This document shows, piece by piece, positions 4,101 through 6,152 of a stretch of 6,152 bases of DNA; position 1 is the stretch's first letter, and every line of letters begins with the position of its first letter. The notes under the pieces are model-generated. The model saw only the letters and a program-made list of their open reading frames with translations, was not told where the DNA came from and did not search any database. A program made the position numbers and the translations under genes. Where the stretch lies: the NCBI GenBank assembly GCA_002502365.1, contig DAOJ01000078.1:1-6152 (forward strand), read 5' to 3'. The stretch is from Euryarchaeota archaeon UBA106. GTDB taxonomy: Archaea; Thermoplasmatota; Poseidoniia; Poseidoniales; Thalassarchaeaceae.

Positions 4101-6152
4101 CATCGATGTATTATGGATGTCTCAAAAACCTCATGAATATCAAGATGAAGATCCGGAAGCTTATGGTGACTCGAATTTCTACATAGAAGAGCGTTCGACA
4201 AACAATCATCGAGGCTCAGGGCGTCATGATTGGGGAACTTATACAGGAGAGTCAAGAGAGGTGTTTGCGGTTCCTGTATCTGCTGGATTGCATCAAATGG
4301 CCTTACACACTGCTCTTCATGGAGTTTCTACAAATGACAATCCATTGAACATCTCAGTTGGTTATGTTGCAGCGGAACAATCTGGATTCCATAAAGTCGT
4401 TACAGATTGGTCTAAAGCAAATGGGACCGAGGGTATCTATGTTGTTTCAACTGTTCCAATACCGCTGGAAAGTGTAGAATCATTTGGCTGGACTCAACCA
4501 ATCTATTTTGATAACGAAACGGCTTACCAAGACACATCTAATGATAAAATGTCTGCTTCATGGTGGTATAATTTCTCGGTCGAAAATGCCACAGAATTAA
4601 GCATATCAATCGATGCCTATGAAGAAGCAGATTTGGACTTATATTTGTTCAGAGATGATGACGAAGATGGTTTCTTTGAATCTGGTGAAGAATTAGCAAA
4701 ATCTTGGGGTAGTACCAGTTCTGAGAGCATAGAAATTGACTCGCCAGAAGACGGAAATTACTCTGTTGCAGTCCATGGCTGGTCGGTTAGTGAAACTGTT
4801 CAGTTTTGGCTCGATTTGGAAATAATTGCAGGTACTTCACTTAGAGTTTTGAATGCCACATCCTTGAATGAAAGCCAAATCAATTCACAATGGCCGAATG
4901 GTTCTGATACTTTAGCAGGTGCAATACCATCCACTGCGATTGAATTCCTCGTAGATTATGATATGCCACCTGCAGAAGGGTACTGGGAAGGTCATGTCGA
5001 AGTTGCACTTGAAGGTGGAGTCGAAATTACAATGCCATTCATCTATGAATTAGTAGATTTAGAGCCGGAATTAGAATTTGTTACACCTGAAAACCTAACT
5101 CAAACTAATGTTGTTTTACCAATTTCGCTACACGCAAAGGATATTGGTAGCGGATTTAATTTGTCTGATTTGACATGGGCTGGCTTGGATAACAATACAA
5201 CAGTCCCTAATGCTACAACTGTTGAAGCCACTTTGTCGAATCTATCATCGATGGACATCACGTCAACTTGGAATTCAGGAAATCATAGTACAAATTTGAC
5301 ATTCAGAGAGATTTGGATTAATGCAACTCTACCAGCTACTGAGCAATGGCATGACTATGTCGCCAATATTGCCGATATATCAGGCCGCCAAGAGTTGGAT
5401 TGGCTATCGGTGAAGTACGATACGACAGCTCCAATATTACTCGTCTCGGATATTCCAGTTATTACAAGTGAATCACTACTTGATATCTCAATACTGACGG
5501 AATGGGATGCTGAATTATCGTACAATGGTCAGATTCTAGAAACCAATTCAAGTGGGGGATCTAATCTAATTATCAATCTTGATGAGTCACAGGAATTGAA
5601 TTGGAACAATCCTTCCATGATACCGAAAAGTGGCTACCTAGTGAATGGTAACAATACATTTTCTTTCAGCGTCTCAGATCCAGCAGGCAATCAATTCAAT
5701 AGGTCGTTTGAGGTGGTATTGGATTCGACCAAGCCTGAAATTTTCTCGTCCGTTTTCTCATCTGAAAACTCCATGCATCTATTCGATAATTGGTCTTGGT
5801 CAGGGCCAACCCTTAATGTTACAAATTCTGCATTATCTTTCGAAGTAACGCCCGATATTCAGTCAATCTGCCTAGACTTAATCTCCAACACAAATGATTT
5901 TGTCATTGAAAACTGTAAAGTTGGCCCATCCCATTTTGTTACTCAACAGCATTTGGGTTTTCCTTCTAATACTGAATTTTACACACCATTCTTACTCGAC
6001 CTAAACAACATAAGTGATGGTGGATATCACCTAGAGGTCGAATTAGTTGATTGGGCAAATAACACTAATCAATACACATACCCACTAATCCTCGATCGCA
6101 CTTTACCAGAAGTTGATTGGGACATTAGCCCTTCCAGCGAAGGAATTCTATC
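1081..6152 (+). CDS. Giant secreted pyrolysin/TPPII-type subtilisin-like serine peptidase (S8), 3' partial
   Basis: Extracellular or cell-surface protease. The frame is open for 1690 codons and runs off the window. The start at 1081 gives a good signal peptide. Residues about 72-146 look like a propeptide. The catalytic domain begins near 167: Asp193 in VADTGVD, His396 in SGSHGT, oxyanion Asn501 in AIGNGG and Ser583 in GTSLATP (Leu replaces the usual Met). All key residues are present, so it should be active. Between Asp and His lie 202 residues, far more than in subtilisin; long inserts here are known in pyrolysin and tripeptidyl-peptidase II. The insert carries DxDxDG-type loops at 255-263, 317-328 and 340-348. 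Next come beta-sandwich regions (about 670-940 and 943-1098), a PPC-like domain (about 1140-1248, with DLDLYLF and an EF-hand-like loop at 1192-1203), another sandwich module (about 1250-1335) and Ig-like repeats. About forty N-x-S/T sequons, an acidic composition and only three Cys fit a glycosylated secreted archaeal protein. The C-terminal anchor, if any, lies outside the window. Confidence 0.94.
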   Translation, partial: MRQQIAVTFVLLMLTSSMSYGIGDYQLDETSEAIDSPSGEFDYSSGLLDTSLNPDPWVEPSLWERVNSGQENLRITVITYSLRELNHWQNQHNQLEEQVIAFDGQKLVSTETSDGEIDHRTFWLDANIFHKIFSIPGIIGVLDAQNSPEPYDIAPLGEDMKKPESVRSGEIHGATDAWQRGYSGDGIVVAVADTGVDFAHPDLDGTQARIRDGSQYDGWPLMFDHNSMYHWMVNGQAYPSRGESWYADTSILDYDNDSDGVLDDSGYDISGAPSSRSGVYHLGQHPDSTLRNQMGGDIPILVIDSISNGSYDVVIPDVNRNGNFSDDEWMMKGNETAGLDEDGDGIRDVSAGLLYWISDGSSGVPYGDIYAGRHGYSNRIAGAGNLTLFMLDSGSHGTLCASAVAAQAQVNDGAVLGMAPNATIASIGNHYSGGHSLDGWRWIAEGNDGEPSTWDDQAHIGSFSFGYSSIDDSGADSYSLYLDWLTRIYNNQTHYAVAIGNGGHGYGTVKVPGAAQGIFSVGAFSSRTNMLWGQSAPWNNRGPNIVGRMDPDIVAVGWSATGDVPLNLRDDGNSATSTWGGTSLATPITAGLLAVVEQAWVENYGELPKSQPFRDFILSTADDRGYDPFVQGGGWFNASRSTAAIDGENGTFSFTPSQWMTGTFQGQHRDANINVIYPGESQTVSFELTNHGERPIPFTVIGKKHQAIAHEVGQWLSIGDGSSGGENNTWDGYQGDRPDLLIPIHVNNTSYQLNPYTNLIRARAVIEYAAFDGDLDRSSDERIELKLYRWSDNDGDGIWVADEDNDSMVDDVDWTESSEFDEYAEWYMHGPQAELRVGLPFDDMGDGLFLGVSRRDASPSGLENVSIEWDWTAFAAVSDSWISTFHSIGPPSSLPANSTISYNFTVSVPLDAEPGLHQHGLVINERTLPIVTNVPYTAPIDITARPLDGNVNNQTLYDEAWISGAQRWNWRAESGDWRIMTVDWPESLDTGGTAIIDVNWDDNPYTDIDVLWMSQKPHEYQDEDPEAYGDSNFYIEERSTNNHRGSGRHDWGTYTGESREVFAVPVSAGLHQMALHTALHGVSTNDNPLNISVGYVAAEQSGFHKVVTDWSKANGTEGIYVVSTVPIPLESVESFGWTQPIYFDNETAYQDTSNDKMSASWWYNFSVENATELSISIDAYEEADLDLYLFRDDDEDGFFESGEELAKSWGSTSSESIEIDSPEDGNYSVAVHGWSVSETVQFWLDLEIIAGTSLRVLNATSLNESQINSQWPNGSDTLAGAIPSTAIEFLVDYDMPPAEGYWEGHVEVALEGGVEITMPFIYELVDLEPELEFVTPENLTQTNVVLPISLHAKDIGSGFNLSDLTWAGLDNNTTVPNATTVEATLSNLSSMDITSTWNSGNHSTNLTFREIWINATLPATEQWHDYVANIADISGRQELDWLSVKYDTTAPILLVSDIPVITSESLLDISILTEWDAELSYNGQILETNSSGGSNLIINLDESQELNWNNPSMIPKSGYLVNGNNTFSFSVSDPAGNQFNRSFEVVLDSTKPEIFSSVFSSENSMHLFDNWSWSGPTLNVTNSALSFEVTPDIQSICLDLISNTNDFVIENCKVGPSHFVTQQHLGFPSNTEFYTPFLLDLNNISDGGYHLEVELVDWANNTNQYTYPLILDRTLPEVDWDISPSSEGIL
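1843..2124 (+). other. Calcium-loop-bearing insert segment within the peptidase Asp-His spacer
   Basis: Codes for residues 255-348, inside the long insert between catalytic Asp193 and His396. Three acidic loops are visible: DNDSDGVLD (255-263), the 12-residue EF-hand-like loop DVNRNGNFSDDE (317-328, with ligands at positions 1, 3, 5, 9 and 12 and Gly at 6) and DEDGDGIRD (340-348). In pyrolysin the equivalent insert is known to bind calcium and aid stability; the same role is inferred here. Confidence 0.6.
4498..4824 (+). other. PPC-like (pre-peptidase C-terminal) beta-sandwich domain of the peptidase
   Basis: Codes for residues about 1140-1248. The pattern is that of PPC domains: an aromatic opening strand (WWYNFSV), a hydrophobic strand (LSISID), the D-LDLYLF strand, and a closing G-N-Y-S-V-A-V-HGW strand. 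The hairpin after DLDLYLF holds an EF-hand-like loop at 1192-1203, with acidic residues at positions 1, 3, 5, 9 and 12 and Gly at 6. PPC domains of secreted peptidases usually assist secretion, stability or substrate binding, and are often clipped off. Confidence 0.6.
5410..6152 (+). repeat. Ig-like protein repeats at the peptidase C-terminal part (continues off the window)
   Basis: The protein shows a recurring linker of pattern V/L-x-Y/L-D-x-T-x-P at residues 1444-1451 (VKYDTTAP), 1545-1552 (VVLDSTKP) and 1669-1676 (LILDRTLP), spaced 101 and 124 residues apart. Each is preceded by a closing strand of the type SVSDPAGN or LVDWANN. This is the usual signature of bacterial/archaeal Ig-like surface modules. 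The second module holds Cys1597 and Cys1612, which could form a disulfide. The repeats are diverged in DNA sequence, and the last one is cut by the window end. Confidence 0.65.

Noticed and set aside
1..6152. Mobile element, CRISPR array, defence system or prophage genes
   Set aside because: No direct repeat arrays with spacers, terminal inverted repeats, transposase or integrase motifs were seen. The tRNA 3' end shows no second copy that would mark an attachment site within the window.

Overview
The window looks like marine archaeal DNA. The best guess is a Marine Group II euryarchaeon (Ca. Poseidoniales). Two lines of evidence support this. First, the tRNA-Gln has an A1-U72 first pair and an A discriminator, the archaeal form of this tRNA; bacterial tRNA-Gln normally has U1-A72. 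Second, the main gene is a very large, acidic, sequon-rich secreted subtilase of the pyrolysin type, a kind of protein such organisms are known for. The domain-level call (Archaea) is fairly firm. The group-level call is inference.

Layout: (1) At 1-903 (+) is the 3' part of an acyl-CoA dehydrogenase of the isovaleryl-CoA dehydrogenase type; its start lies outside the window. (2) At 921-993 (-) is a complete tRNA-Gln(UUG) with a genomically encoded CCA. It converges on the dehydrogenase with a gap of only 14-17 bases. (3) At 994-1080 is a compact divergent intergenic region with several inverted repeats and a TATA/-10-like element. (4) From 1081 (+) to the window end is one uninterrupted reading frame of at least 1690 codons with no stop. 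It encodes a secreted serine peptidase: signal peptide, propeptide, S8 catalytic domain with a 202-residue Asp-His insert carrying calcium-loop motifs, a long run of beta-sandwich and PPC-like modules, and then Ig-like repeats that continue off the edge.

Functionally, the two proteins fit a protein-degrading heterotroph. The peptidase would digest protein outside the cell, and the dehydrogenase would act on the acyl-CoA derived from leucine or a related branched or fatty acyl chain. That link is inference; the genes are not an operon, because the tRNA lies between them on the other strand. I see no mobile element, CRISPR array, defence system or prophage. The most noteworthy items are the architecture of the giant peptidase, with EF-hand-like loops in several domains, and the set of inverted repeats packed into its short upstream region.
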